From Paenibacillus sp. NEAU-GSW1 (GTDB lineage Bacteria > Bacillota > Bacilli > Paenibacillales > Paenibacillaceae), in NCBI RefSeq assembly GCF_009737085.1, contig NZ_WOVL01000033.1, positions 1-55,173 of the forward strand: a stretch of 55,173 nt of DNA. The letters are read 5' to 3'. The notes below the pieces were generated by a model that made no database searches, was not told the DNA's origin, and worked only from the letters and a program-made list of their open reading frames with translations. The position numbers and the translations under genes are program-made. Positions 33,850-41,790 of the stretch are shown here, piece after piece (positions within the stretch are counted from its first letter, which is position 1; each line of letters opens with the position of its first letter).

Positions 33850-34905
33850 TTAATAGCCTTCGTTGATCACAATCCACTCCTTTGAGGCATCTTCTCTTGC
33901 AAGAACAATGTGTCTTGCTGCAGCATCGGGATACATCGATTTCTCATAGGCCTCGAAAGCAATGATTTGCCAATTTTTATATTCATCAGAAATAAAGCTG
34001 CTTAGGTGCTTAACATCCTTCATATAGTTTATCTTTACAATTTCACGATCCTTGGGAAATTTAGCGTAGTATTTATGAGCTACCTTTTCAGCGGTTTGTA
34101 TTTCTACTTCCGAATACTTTGCATCAGCATATTCATTTGGCTCGATTACCTTTTCGGGTTTCCGGATTGGCAAAGGGACTTGGGATGGCTTTAGTATAAA
34201 AAAATCATTGTCTGTCACGGAATAATCCTGCAACTTGACCATCACTTTCCCGTTAGTTTGGATGGTAACGTACAGAGCTTTAGTTGCTGTTGTTCCATTC
34301 GTAAATGCTATTTCCATGACGATAATGTCTGACCGCAATTGTTCTGCCAACCCCGCAATTGTACGATTGGAGTGATCGGTAAGCTCGCGGATCGTAAGCT
34401 CCGGCTTCCAATCTACAACAAGATACTCATAATCTGATGAACGATCACCGTAGGCTATAGTAAACTGTTTTTCCATGCTGTGGCTCGGCCGGTTCTCCGT
34501 CCAATCCGTGAAGTCCATGTATTGATGTTTGACTGAGAAACGAATGTCCTCAATGTTTTTCCCTTTTACACTAAACTGAAGTAAATTCCCCTTCATGGAA
34601 CCACTATCATCGATCATGCCCGTGGATAGCTCAGCTCCAGTGCTTGTTAATTCCGTATTCGTCTCGTACGCATATAACGCAAAAGCGGTATTTTCTTTAT
34701 TGAGTAAGGTGAAGGCATATGTGCTTACCAATATAACAAACACTGAAGCTGCCAGATACTTAAGCCATCCTCCCCTTTTTCTATAGCGAATCGGTTCTAT
34801 ATTCTGAGATTTCTTATGGCTGTTCATAATCTCCCGGTACATCTTCGCTTTCTGTTGCTCCGTTGGTGTGATGGATTCGAATACTCCCTTAATCGGATCG
34901 GACAT
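33850..34905 (-). CDS. anti-sigma factor partner of the ECF sigma gene
   Basis: 351 residues: a cytoplasmic N-terminal part (1-48), one membrane span (about 49-66, YLAASVFVILVSTYAFTL) and a large exterior domain. No zinc-finger H-x3-C-x2-C is visible, so it is of the zinc-free type. Its start overlaps the end of the sigma gene by 17 bases, which fits a sigma/anti-sigma pair. The exterior domain probably senses an envelope signal. The last part (about 270-351) could be a separate ligand domain. Confidence 0.75.
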   Translation of the reverse strand: MSDPIKGVFESITPTEQQKAKMYREIMNSHKKSQNIEPIRYRKRGGWLKYLAASVFVILVSTYAFTLLNKENTAFALYAYETNTELTSTGAELSTGMIDDSGSMKGNLLQFSVKGKNIEDIRFSVKHQYMDFTDWTENRPSHSMEKQFTIAYGDRSSDYEYLVVDWKPELTIRELTDHSNRTIAGLAEQLRSDIIVMEIAFTNGTTATKALYVTIQTNGKVMVKLQDYSVTDNDFFILKPSQVPLPIRKPEKVIEPNEYADAKYSEVEIQTAEKVAHKYYAKFPKDREIVKINYMKDVKHLSSFISDEYKNWQIIAFEAYEKSMYPDAAARHIVLAREDASKEWIVINEGY

Positions 34906-35404
34906 GATGAATCCCTCCTTCTAATCTTACTTTGAGTCGTTTTCGGCCATTAGCAAGCTGTGATTGTATTGTACTTTCATTCCGATTCAACATTGCGCTG
35001 ATATCTTTAACCGAATAATCTTCGTAGTAATATAGATACAAGACATCCTTGTATTTTGGTGGCAATGCAAGCAGCGTCTCCATCAGTTCGTTTGCCTGCT
35101 CCTGATTTTCGCTGTTGAACAACTCTGGCAAGTGATCCATTCGAACCCGGCGGAACTTCCACCAGCTTTTCAACATGTCCTTGCAATAGTTCTTAGCCGT
35201 TACGATCAGCCAAGCTTTCTCATGCTCGTGATCGGCGAACTTTTTACCGATTTTAAGTAATTTCAAAAAAACGGATTGTACAGCATCCTCCGCGTCGGAA
35301 GCATTTTTTAGATACATGAAGCAAAGTCGATACACGGTGTCTACATGCCTCTGGTATACCTCAGCAATATCATCATCCGAGCAAACTGACGAACGGTCAT
35401 CCAT
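34889..35404 (-). CDS. ECF-type RNA polymerase sigma factor
   Basis: 171 residues with region 2 (VDTVYRLCFMYLKNASDAED, then AVQSVFLKLL) and region 4 (LPPKYKDVLYLYYYEDYSVK, then NESTIQSQLANGRKRLK). The ATG at 35404 has AGGAGGTGAGGG just upstream, so the eight codons before it are not used. It overlaps its anti-sigma gene. A terminator ends upstream transcription before it, so it has its own promoter. Confidence 0.92.
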   Translation of the reverse strand: MDDRSSVCSDDDIAEVYQRHVDTVYRLCFMYLKNASDAEDAVQSVFLKLLKIGKKFADHEHEKAWLIVTAKNYCKDMLKSWWKFRRVRMDHLPELFNSENQEQANELMETLLALPPKYKDVLYLYYYEDYSVKDISAMLNRNESTIQSQLANGRKRLKVRLEGGIHHVRSD

Positions 35405-35455
35405 TCCCTCACCTCCTGATAAGAACACGATTGACGTACTGGAAATATCCTTTTA

Positions 35456-35490
35456 CAAAAAAAATAACTGCCTGACGATTGTAGGCAGTC
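35456..35490 (-). terminator. terminator ahead of the sigma gene
   Basis: ACTGCCTGAC and GTAGGCAGT pair around CGATT (35467-35488); on the minus strand TTATTTTTTTTG follows. It closes transcription from the MBL and MFS genes. Confidence 0.75.
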
Positions 35491-35704
35491 TTCAATGAGA
35501 AGCTGTACTCAGGATACAGCGATTCAGGTTCACGTTGATATTCGAAAAAAATATCTTTCCAAAATGCAAGCTCAAGACCGCCATTCTGGAAGTTCTCAAT
35601 TTGTTGCATATTACCTATACACCGCTGGATATCGACGTTTCTCCGTTCGATAAATCTGGCACCAATAAAGAAGGCGTATCGCGCTCTAAAAAAGGCATTG
35701 ACGT
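35491..35704 (-). other. non-coding or decayed stretch behind the MBL gene
   Basis: Open frames exist on the minus strand but overlap the MBL gene or cross the terminator. One (NGGLELAFWKDIFFEYQREP) looks coding-like but has no start of its own. Nothing firmer can be said. Confidence 0.25.
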
Positions 35705-36742
35705 TTAGTCTGTGTTTCTCCCCATATCCTGCCACCAAAAATCCCGCTGTGGAGATAGCGGAATCTGATCCAGATAGACCGCTTCGCCGATTCTAGGAAT
35801 ATGGTATGGGATGCTCTGCTCTTCAGCTGCGGCCGATAACCTTCTTACAGGGTCGTTCCAATCATGCAGCGCCAAAGCGAAACCTCCCCAGTGTACGGGC
35901 AGCAGAACTCCTCCCCGGACGTCACGATGCGCTTGTACCGTCTCCTCCGGAAGCATATGAACGCCGCTCCACCGCTTGTCATATCGCCCACGTTCCATAT
36001 ATTGCCCGCATTCCATAAAGGACAGTTCGAACGGTCCGTGCTGACGACCTATTCGCTTAAAATGAGGACCGTAACCCCCGTCCCCGCTGTAGAAGAGACT
36101 TCTCTTCTCTGTCTTGATGACCCACGAGCACCATAGGGTAGAATCCTGATCGAACAGTCCTCTTCCCGAGAAATGTCTCGCCGGCGTGCAAGTGAAGCGA
36201 ATGCCCTGAACGATCCGTTCTTCTCCCCAGTCCAGCTCGATGACGGTATCGGGCGACGCTCCCCTTTTCCGGATTTGCTTGCCGACTCCGAGCGGAACGA
36301 GGAAAGTGCCAACTTTCGGAATAAGCTTGCGGATAGAGGAAGACTCCAGATGATCGTAGTGATCGTGAGACAGAGCAACGATATCGATCGGAGGAAGCTC
36401 TTCAATTGTAATTGGCAATTTGACGCTGAATCTGCGATTGCGGGAGAAAGGAACCGGCGACGGGTTCTTGCCAAGCATCGGATCAAGCAGGATCGTTTTG
36501 CCTCCAATCTGCAGCAAGGACGCCGAATGTCCGAACCAAAAGATCTTGTCTTTTCCGTCGCTTAGCGTGCCATGCTGAAGGGGGACGATAGGAAGCGGCT
36601 GCTTCGGCCTTCTCTGAGTCTTAGCGGATAGAAATTCACGAAGCATGGATACAATGTCTCCTACCCTTAACTTCACGATAACTGGGATTTCGTTCTGGAA
36701 TTTGCCGTTCTTATCTCGTCTCGATCGATTCCAATCGTCCAT
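35705..36742 (-). CDS. MBL-fold metallo-hydrolase (UlaG/NAPE-PLD-like)
   Basis: 345 residues of beta-lactamase-fold hydrolase: HSASLLQIGGKTILLDPMLG, the metal motif SHDHYDHLE, then a late His in LPVHWGGFALALHDW. This order and the FSGDGGYGPHF segment match the lactonase/phospholipase D-like group. The start is ATG at 36742 with GAGGAGAG ahead; the longer frame would overlap the upstream MFS gene by 38 bases. It probably shares a transcript with that MFS gene. Substrate unknown. Confidence 0.85.
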   Translation of the reverse strand: MDDWNRSRRDKNGKFQNEIPVIVKLRVGDIVSMLREFLSAKTQRRPKQPLPIVPLQHGTLSDGKDKIFWFGHSASLLQIGGKTILLDPMLGKNPSPVPFSRNRRFSVKLPITIEELPPIDIVALSHDHYDHLESSSIRKLIPKVGTFLVPLGVGKQIRKRGASPDTVIELDWGEERIVQGIRFTCTPARHFSGRGLFDQDSTLWCSWVIKTEKRSLFYSGDGGYGPHFKRIGRQHGPFELSFMECGQYMERGRYDKRWSGVHMLPEETVQAHRDVRGGVLLPVHWGGFALALHDWNDPVRRLSAAAEEQSIPYHIPRIGEAVYLDQIPLSPQRDFWWQDMGRNTD

Positions 36743-36776
36743 CTGCTTACTCTCCTCAACTTGTCCAATACCACAT

Positions 36777-38477
36777 TTAATGTGAAATGACAGCCGTTCT
36801 CTTGGTTTCACCATTGACCTTTTTCCTTCGTTGATCCGAGAAGAAAGCGATGAAAATGCCTGGAATAAGCAAGAAACTAATCAAATGAAAAGTTGAGCTA
36901 AATCCCTTTGCCATATGCGATCGTAGTTCAGTATTGATACTTGGCCACAACTGTTCAATCTGTTCCCGATTATGATCAAAAGCTGCTTTCGTTTCCTGCA
37001 CTTGATCTGGTGCTTGAAGCAATGCTTCCTTTTCACGTTGATCGACCTGCTCCAAAACTTTCTCTAATGTCATATTTTGCTGGGCGTTTCCTTCTTGCAG
37101 CGATTCATTGTTCATGGATTGAATACTTGTAATCATGCCGTCTTTCATAGACGCATCAAGTACGGAAGCTTGAATCGTTTGTATAGCTTTGTCAAGTGCA
37201 GTTGAAAGTTCGTTCTTCATATTACTGCTCAGCATCGTAGCTAATAAGGCGACACCGATTACCATCCCGAGTGTACGAGCCACATTGGTTACTCCTGAAA
37301 CGATCCCAAGCTTGTCTGCAGGAATGTTGTTAACAGCTGAACCAAAAAGCGGCACAACCGATATACCAAGCCCTGCACCTAGCAGAGAAAGTCGCCACAA
37401 CACATCAATGCGAGACGAATCCGCATCTAGGCTGCCAAATAAATAAACCGATACAGTAATAATGGCCAATCCGATACTTGCCAAAAAGCGGCCGCCTACT
37501 TTTTCAGACATCGGCCCGGAAACGATCGAAAATACTGTTGCAGTCAAAGAGCTTGCAATGATCGTCATTCCCGCTTCAAGCACAGACATATTGCGTAAAC
37601 TCGTTAAGTAAAAGGCGAGTAAAAAGCTTCCGGCAGCCGTCCCAATCGAAGTAAATAATAGTGCAGTGGAAGAAGCGTTAAAGGTTGAAATACGCATCAA
37701 GGACAAGGGGAGCATCGGATCTTTTGATCTTCTTTCAACAACGATAAACAATGCAAGCGACACTAATGATCCTGCGAATAACGATAAGACGTAGAAGGAA
37801 CTCCAACCATAATCCGAGGTCTCTATTAATCCTAACGTAAAGCAAAAAATGGCGACTGAAATCGTTAACATTCCTGCAATATCGATGTTTTTGCTAGCGG
37901 TTTTGTCGTAAGATTCTTTTATTAATAGGTAAGAAACGATAAACGAAATAAGAGCAATCGGAAGATTTACGAAATAGACAGACTGCCAATTGAAGTACTC
38001 GGTCAAAATTCCTCCTAGTGCCGGCCCGCTTGCACTGGCCACGCCTGCTATTGCTCCCCAGATTCCTAGAACAGCGCCATGTTTTTCTTTCGGAAACAGT
38101 TGAATGGCAAGCGGAATGGTGACGGGTACAATAATGGCCGCGCTTAAGCCTTGCAACACACGAAACAATATGAGTAGATCAAGTGTTGATGCGATGCCGC
38201 ACAAAAATGAAGTTAACGCAAACAATAGGAGTCCGATGAGAAAAAGTCTTTTACGACCAAATTGATCTGCTATGCGCGAAGCTGTTAACATCAATACCGC
38301 AAATGCTATATTGTATCCATTCATGATCCAACTAATATCACTCACATCACGATTAAAATACTCAGCCGTTTTCGGCAATGCAATATTCACAATCGTTGTA
38401 TCCAGCAGTGCGATAAAATATCCTAAAATAATGCCGATAAATGTCAGCATTGTTCTGCCCCTACTCATCTTGTTCAC
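36777..38477 (-). CDS. MFS drug transporter, DHA2 (EmrB) type
   Basis: 566 residues with about 14 spans. The DHA2 start LDTTIVNIALP (25-35), WIMNGYNIAFAVLMLTASRI and motif A DQFGRKRLF are all visible. The hydrophilic C-terminal loop (about 420-510) is long. Its GTG start at 38477 has GGAG 10 bases ahead. It follows a TetR gene in the same operon, so it should be a proton-driven exporter induced by its substrate. Confidence 0.93.
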   Translation of the reverse strand: MNKMSRGRTMLTFIGIILGYFIALLDTTIVNIALPKTAEYFNRDVSDISWIMNGYNIAFAVLMLTASRIADQFGRKRLFLIGLLLFALTSFLCGIASTLDLLILFRVLQGLSAAIIVPVTIPLAIQLFPKEKHGAVLGIWGAIAGVASASGPALGGILTEYFNWQSVYFVNLPIALISFIVSYLLIKESYDKTASKNIDIAGMLTISVAIFCFTLGLIETSDYGWSSFYVLSLFAGSLVSLALFIVVERRSKDPMLPLSLMRISTFNASSTALLFTSIGTAAGSFLLAFYLTSLRNMSVLEAGMTIIASSLTATVFSIVSGPMSEKVGGRFLASIGLAIITVSVYLFGSLDADSSRIDVLWRLSLLGAGLGISVVPLFGSAVNNIPADKLGIVSGVTNVARTLGMVIGVALLATMLSSNMKNELSTALDKAIQTIQASVLDASMKDGMITSIQSMNNESLQEGNAQQNMTLEKVLEQVDQREKEALLQAPDQVQETKAAFDHNREQIEQLWPSINTELRSHMAKGFSSTFHLISFLLIPGIFIAFFSDQRRKKVNGETKRTAVISH

Positions 38478-38555
38478 TCGCCGCCATCTCCATTTCTATA
38501 ATATTGTTGTTTGCCTCCCTTGTTGTCCTGCAATCTCAGTTACCTGTAACTGCCG

Positions 38556-39161
38556 TCATTCATTCTTAGATAAATTAAACTTTTGTTTCGCCCCTAGCAA
38601 TCGATTTAAAAAATCTTCCATCGCCGCAAGAACCTCTGGATCAAAAATACCCGATCGTAAACTGCCGTCGTCAAAAATAAAGTCAAATACCGATATGATC
38701 ATAAAAACGGTTTGCTTTGGAAATTCCACATTGAATAAGCCAGCTTCAACACCTTCTTCGATAACAGATTGTACAAGCGGCTTAATCTCGTTATTACATC
38801 GAATTTCAAACAAATGATTCAGCACTAAACTTTCATCTTGATGGATGTAACGCATGAGGTCGCTATTCCAACCTTCAAAATAAATAAAAGATTTGGCCAT
38901 CTGTTCAATTTTATGAGCCGCATCTATTTGACTGTTACGCGAAGTCATTTCCATTACGTGAATAAGGCGATCAATGTAACGCTGAAGCAGGTGATCCACT
39001 AACTCATCTTTTGATTTGAAATAATGATAAAACGTTCCTTTTGCGATGCCCATACGTTGCCCAATATCCTGAACCGTTGTTTTTTCGAAGCCTTTTTCCA
39101 AAAACAGACGTTCGGCCGTTTGTATAATTTCATTGACCCCTTCGTCACGTGTCCTGACCAT
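38556..39161 (-). CDS. TetR-family repressor of the MFS transporter
   Basis: 201 residues: helix-turn-helix TTVQDIGQRMGIAKGTFYHY, then FKSKDELVDHLL. The C-terminal domain is helical. It is the first gene of the operon, 78 bases before the MFS gene. A perfect operator lies inside its promoter, so it is autoregulated and controls the transporter. Confidence 0.93.
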   Translation of the reverse strand: MVRTRDEGVNEIIQTAERLFLEKGFEKTTVQDIGQRMGIAKGTFYHYFKSKDELVDHLLQRYIDRLIHVMEMTSRNSQIDAAHKIEQMAKSFIYFEGWNSDLMRYIHQDESLVLNHLFEIRCNNEIKPLVQSVIEEGVEAGLFNVEFPKQTVFMIISVFDFIFDDGSLRSGIFDPEVLAAMEDFLNRLLGAKQKFNLSKNE

Positions 39162-39192
39162 CGATTATCACACCACTTTCTATTTTTTTCTA

Positions 39193-39222
39193 ATTATAAT
39201 CCAATGACCGACCCTCGGTCAA
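39193..39222 (-). promoter_or_regulatory. promoter with embedded TetR operator
   Basis: On the minus strand a -35 TTGACC (39222-39217) and a -10 TATAAT (39198-39193) are 18 bases apart. TGACCGA, three bases, TCGGTCA (39205-39221) is a perfect palindrome covering the -35 and most of the spacer. It starts 44 bases upstream of the TetR ATG. Confidence 0.8.
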
Positions 39223-39363
39223 TAATTTTCTAAAAAATGGATGGAGCTGATCGCTGTACGCCATTTAACAGTGGATTATGGACTGTGCTTATGGAGTCAA
39301 TTGGGCATTTATATTTTAAATGCTTGCTTAAGCTACGACCGGAAGTCGTTCCGCCACCACAGA

Positions 39364-39414
39364 AACGTCATCGTTAGATTAAAGAAAGGGCTACCATACG
39401 GCAGCCCTTTCTTT
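39364..39414. repeat. E repeat (box A plus stem-loop)
   Basis: AACGTCATCGTTAGATTAA at 39364-39382 is a variant box; AAAGAAAGGGCT at 39381-39392 pairs with AGCCCTTTCTTT at 39403-39414. Confidence 0.55.
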
Positions 39415-39802
39415 GTCCAAAAATCGTTCCCTATTATTGGATTTTCTGTGATCAGCAAAGAGACCGGGACTTTCATTGATGAATCAACGCACTCTCGATT
39501 CTTACAAAGCTACTTCTCCCTCCTCTAACCTATCTCGCGCTTCAGAAAAATTTAGAAAAAGCTATTCTAAACTTATCCTTGTATTAATTCTAGATTTAGA
39601 AATAGACCCGTTCAATTTCATATGGCGATATAGAGAGCTGCTTCCAGTGTATGATCGAATCCGGCATTGTATAGAAGTTCTTGTCGTCAGTCAATACACA
39701 AAGTAACTTCTGACGACAATGTTGACATAGTATATGTCTCTGGCACACTATGCTGATTTCTCAAGCTTTCAATCACTCAATTGCTTCTCATTTATCCCAA
39801 TT
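39415..39802. repeat. gene-free stretch with a decayed PE element
   Basis: A PE arm TGTATAGAAGTTCTTGTC stands at 39668-39685, with a poor inverse arm (AACTTCTGACGACAA, about 39705-39719) and a trace of the third arm (TAGTATATGTC). The rest of the interval has no recognised gene. Confidence 0.5.
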
Positions 39803-41401
39803 TTATACAAAATGATCTACCGCTGCCTGCTCAATTGCCAGCCCTTCCGTGTAACGCTCCAAAAACAAGGCAAAGCCATTCACATCTGCGCTGTCAGGAT
39901 AAACCTCTTGTCCTTCAGCATTATTGAACACTCTAGTGGTAAGGTAATCAGCCAAGCCCTCGTGCTGCTCCCTATTAACCATATAGGATGCCAAAATTGC
40001 CATCCCCCATGCGCCGCCCTCACCAGCCGTAGACATGACCGAAACAGGAACATTCAATGCTGCGGCACACATTTTTTGACCGACTAGCGGCGTTTTAAAC
40101 AATCCGCCATGCGCCAAAATACGGTCAATCGTTACCTGCTCCTTCTGTGTCAAAGTATCCATCCCGAGCCTTAGTGCTGCAAACGCGGTAAACAGATGTA
40201 CTCTCATAAAGTTAGCCAGATTGAAGCGGCTTTCCGGAGAACGAACGAACAGTGGACGACCTTTAGCAAGACCGGTAATGTTCTCGCCTGAATAGTAGCC
40301 GTAGCTCAGCAAGCCGCCGCCGTCAGCGTCTGCTTCCAGCGCTTTGTTGAACAAAACGCTGAATAACTGGTTCATATCGGATTTCAGCCCCATTGCTTCA
40401 TAAAATTCACGGAACAAGCCGAGCCATGCATTAATATCGCTGGAGCAGTTGTTAGCAAGAACCATTCCGACAGGGCTGCCATCAGGTGTAGTGACGATGT
40501 CAATCTCAGGGTATACCGTGGATAAATCTTTCTCCAGTACAATCATGGCAAAGATCGACGTACCTACGGAAATGTTGCCGGTACGCTTTTTGACACTATT
40601 CGTAGCGACCATGCCTGTTCCGGCATCGCCTTCTGGCGGACATAGCGGAATACCTGCTTTCAGGCTACCTGATGGGTCTAATAGTCGGGCACCTGCTTCA
40701 TTAAGATATCCAGCATGCTCACCTGCTGTATAAACTTTAGGTAAAATATCTTTAAGATTCCACGGGTAGTCTTTATCGGCAATTAAATCGGCAAACTGCT
40801 TCACCATATCTTCATTATATTGCTGTGCAGATTCATTGATTGGGAACATACCGGAAGCATCTCCGATACCAAGAGCCTTGCTGCCAGTCAACAGCCAATG
40901 AATATAACCCGACAAAGTCGTAATATAATCTATGTTATTGACATGCTCTTCATCGTTCAAAATCGCTTGATACAAATGGGCGATGCTCCAGCGTTGAGGA
41001 ATTTTAAATCGGAATTTCTCGGTTAGCTCCGATGCAGCAGTACCTGTTGTGGCATTGCGCCATGTACGAAACGGAACCAATAGCTCCCCTGCTCGATCAA
41101 GTGCAATATAGCCCTGCATCATGGCAGAACATCCGATTGATCCGATTTTTTGCAGTTTTACGCCATAATTATTCTCAACCTCTTGCTTTAATCGGTGATA
41201 GGTTTCTTGCAACCCGTTAATTATTTCGTTGAGATGGTAGGTCCAATAACCGTCGATCAATTGATTTTCCCACTCATAGCTGCTGGAAACAATTGTTTCA
41301 AAATTGTAATCAATTAGTACAGCCTTGATTCGTGTGGATCCAAATTCGATGCCAAGCGAGGTTTCTCCCCTGACTATCGCTTGTTTAATATTTTGATCCA
41401 T
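39803..41401 (-). CDS. FGGY-family carbohydrate kinase
   Basis: 532 residues of the xylulokinase/ribulokinase/fuculokinase type. N-terminal ATPase-fold motif GIEFGSTRIKAVLID (17-31), middle GNISVGTSIFAMIV, and the C-terminal ILAHGGLFKTPLVGQKMCAA and STAGEGGAWGMAIL patterns. It phosphorylates a sugar or sugar alcohol. In related species similar kinases stand with L-arabinose isomerase and araD; none is near, so it is an orphan here and the sugar cannot be assigned. A 12-base palindrome lies about 100 bases upstream. Confidence 0.88.
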   Translation of the reverse strand: MDQNIKQAIVRGETSLGIEFGSTRIKAVLIDYNFETIVSSSYEWENQLIDGYWTYHLNEIINGLQETYHRLKQEVENNYGVKLQKIGSIGCSAMMQGYIALDRAGELLVPFRTWRNATTGTAASELTEKFRFKIPQRWSIAHLYQAILNDEEHVNNIDYITTLSGYIHWLLTGSKALGIGDASGMFPINESAQQYNEDMVKQFADLIADKDYPWNLKDILPKVYTAGEHAGYLNEAGARLLDPSGSLKAGIPLCPPEGDAGTGMVATNSVKKRTGNISVGTSIFAMIVLEKDLSTVYPEIDIVTTPDGSPVGMVLANNCSSDINAWLGLFREFYEAMGLKSDMNQLFSVLFNKALEADADGGGLLSYGYYSGENITGLAKGRPLFVRSPESRFNLANFMRVHLFTAFAALRLGMDTLTQKEQVTIDRILAHGGLFKTPLVGQKMCAAALNVPVSVMSTAGEGGAWGMAILASYMVNREQHEGLADYLTTRVFNNAEGQEVYPDSADVNGFALFLERYTEGLAIEQAAVDHFV

Positions 41402-41498
41402 GGCCTTGCTCCTCTCTGAATTTGAAATTGAACCGAATATAGCATAAGATTTCTCGTGTTTAAATAATGAATACGCTTACTAATAGAATAGCAATCGT

Positions 41499-41529
41499 AA
41501 CTTTGTTTGTCTATTAAACAAACAAAGTT
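41499..41529. promoter_or_regulatory. perfect inverted repeat upstream of the sugar kinase
   Basis: AACTTTGTTTGT at 41499-41510 and ACAAACAAAGTT at 41518-41529 are exact inverses around CTATTAA. It is a good operator candidate for a sugar-responsive repressor, about 100 bases before the kinase start. It lacks a T-run, so it is not a terminator. Confidence 0.6.
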
Positions 41530-41619
41530 GTTTAAATGGTAAACAGCAGCTTTATTGAGCTCTTCTGCCCTTTAGTCGAACGGCATTTTGATTTTCAAAT
41601 GACCGCCACTCGGGTAACA

Positions 41620-41658
41620 AAACGCCCATCTTCCTTTTACTCTGGAAGATGGGCGTTT
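41620..41658 (-). terminator. terminator of the glucanase gene
   Basis: AAACGCCCATCTTCC and GGAAGATGGGCGTTT form a perfect 15-base stem. On the minus strand TTTTGTT follows. It lies about 130 bases after the stop at 41791. Confidence 0.8.
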
Positions 41659-41790
41659 AACGCGAATTTAACTCCAACTTATTTCGGGAGCTTGTTTAAT
41701 TAAGGGACTTGAATGACTCCTCTCACTGTATTTTCGCCGGCTGCTTCTCGAGCTACCCTTCTTCACCCTATTTCGATCTATAAAAGGGGG

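Noticed and set aside
35409..35738. A 109-codon minus-strand frame as a gene.
   Set aside because: It overlaps the MBL gene at one end and reads through a terminator at the other.
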